From the NCBI GenBank assembly GCA_964642165.1, contig CAZXOC010000355.1, positions 1 through 6,768 of the forward strand: a stretch of DNA of 6,768 nucleotides. The letters run 5' to 3'. The notes under the pieces were generated by a model. That model did not search any database. It saw only the letters and a program-made list of their open reading frames with translations, and was not told the origin of the DNA. Below are positions 6,519-6,768 of this stretch, piece after piece (position 1 is the stretch's first letter; each line of letters begins with the position of its first letter). This DNA comes from CAYRVX01 sp964642165. GTDB lineage: Bacteria; Planctomycetota; Phycisphaerae; SM23-33. Position numbers and translations under genes: made by a program.

Positions 6519-6551
6519 CCCGGATTTCCCGGATGAAAACCACAGTTCATG

Positions 6552-6557
6552 TATAAT
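6552..6557 (+). promoter_or_regulatory. Perfect TATAAT, possible -10 element
   Basis: TATAAT occurs in a locally AT-rich patch just past the terminator. No recognisable -35 is found 16-18 bp upstream (CCGGAT at 6529-6534). It points toward the repeats at the right edge and, if active, would drive whatever lies beyond the window. It could be chance. Confidence 0.25.
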
Positions 6558-6682
6558 GAGGCGTCGTTTGGCCGCATGAACAGAGGGTCTTCGTAACGCC
6601 ACGGACGGCAGAAGGCAGGAATGCCGTGGGTGAAGCCGGCAGGGACGCTCTTCGGGTGGGTTTCGACGGAACACGGAAGCTT

Positions 6683-6708
6683 GAACCTGCCTGCCGGCAG
6701 GCAGGTTC
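6683..6708. repeat. 26-bp perfect palindrome, REP-like dispersed repeat
   Basis: The half-site GAACCTGCCTGCC (6683-6695) is followed without a spacer by its exact reverse complement (6696-6708). The core CCTGCC/GGCAGG is itself repetitive. I recall this core as a dispersed intergenic palindrome in many bacterial and metagenomic sequences, where its translation gives tell-tale peptides such as LPAGRQ or ACRQAG. That is recollection, not a search. It lies outside any gene here. Confidence 0.8.
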
Positions 6709-6721
6709 CACGGCGGTCCAA

Positions 6722-6765
6722 ACCGGGTACATAGATAACAGTTTAGACCGGGCACATAGGTAACA
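6722..6765. repeat. Two-copy tandem 19-bp repeat, possible insertion-sequence end
   Basis: ACCGGGTACATAGATAACA (6722-6740) and ACCGGGCACATAGGTAACA (6747-6765) match at 17 of 19 positions, with a 25-bp period. Read on the minus strand, the edge begins TGTTACCTATGTGCCCGG, followed by a second TGTTATCTATGTACCCGG. Repeated transposase-binding sites of this type occur at the ends of some insertion sequences (IS21- and IS481-like elements come to mind). No transposase is in the window, so the element, if present, is either beyond the right edge or lost. Confidence 0.55.
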
Positions 6766-6768
6766 CAT

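Noticed and set aside
4815..6755. 646-codon minus-strand open frame opposite the sulfatase
   Set aside because: It is the antisense shadow of a clearly coding sulfatase; the frame is open because of high GC and reads through the 26-bp palindrome.
6547..6768. 73-codon minus-strand frame starting at the right edge (MCYLCARSKLLSMYP)
   Set aside because: It is a translation of the tandem repeat and the palindrome (giving ACRQAG), not a gene.

Overview
The window is high-GC bacterial chromosomal DNA with no rRNA, tRNA or CRISPR. A Tat-exported formylglycine sulfatase, a HEAT-repeat protein, a stand-alone sigma-region-4 DNA-binding protein and a divergent scpA together suggest a member of the Planctomycetota or a related PVC lineage (Phycisphaerae-like). 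That placement is inferred from gene style, since no taxonomic marker is present.

Layout: (1) 30-1356, minus strand: a two-gene unit, scpA (chromosome segregation) followed by a ridA-family gene that starts inside the scpA end. (2) 1357-1474: a divergent intergenic region with a promoter-like element. (3) 1475-2434, plus strand: a short, cytoplasmic reductive-dehalogenase-like protein with two 4Fe-4S motifs. (4) 2435-2519: a convergent gap with a possible hairpin. (5) 2520-4387, minus strand: a HEAT-repeat protein gene and, 23 nt downstream, a small sigma-region-4-like helix-turn-helix protein. (6) 4388-5024: a long gap with a weak promoter candidate and no convincing gene. (7) 5025-6410, plus strand: a Tat-signal sulfatase with an unusual GKWDIG motif. 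(8) 6411-6768: non-coding, with an intrinsic terminator, an isolated perfect TATAAT, a 26-bp perfect palindrome and a two-copy 19-bp tandem repeat that resembles an insertion-sequence end.

The genes do not form one pathway. scpA is housekeeping, with ridA probably co-transcribed. The dehalogenase-like redox protein stands alone and lacks the membrane-anchor partner of respiratory dehalogenases. The HEAT and sigma-4-like genes look like a small operon of unknown role. The sulfatase is a monocistronic exported hydrolase whose maturation enzyme must lie elsewhere. I found no clear undescribed multi-gene defence or mobile system. The items most worth checking are the sulfatase active-site change, the minimal dehalogenase-like protein, the HEAT/sigma-4 pair and the repeats at the right edge.
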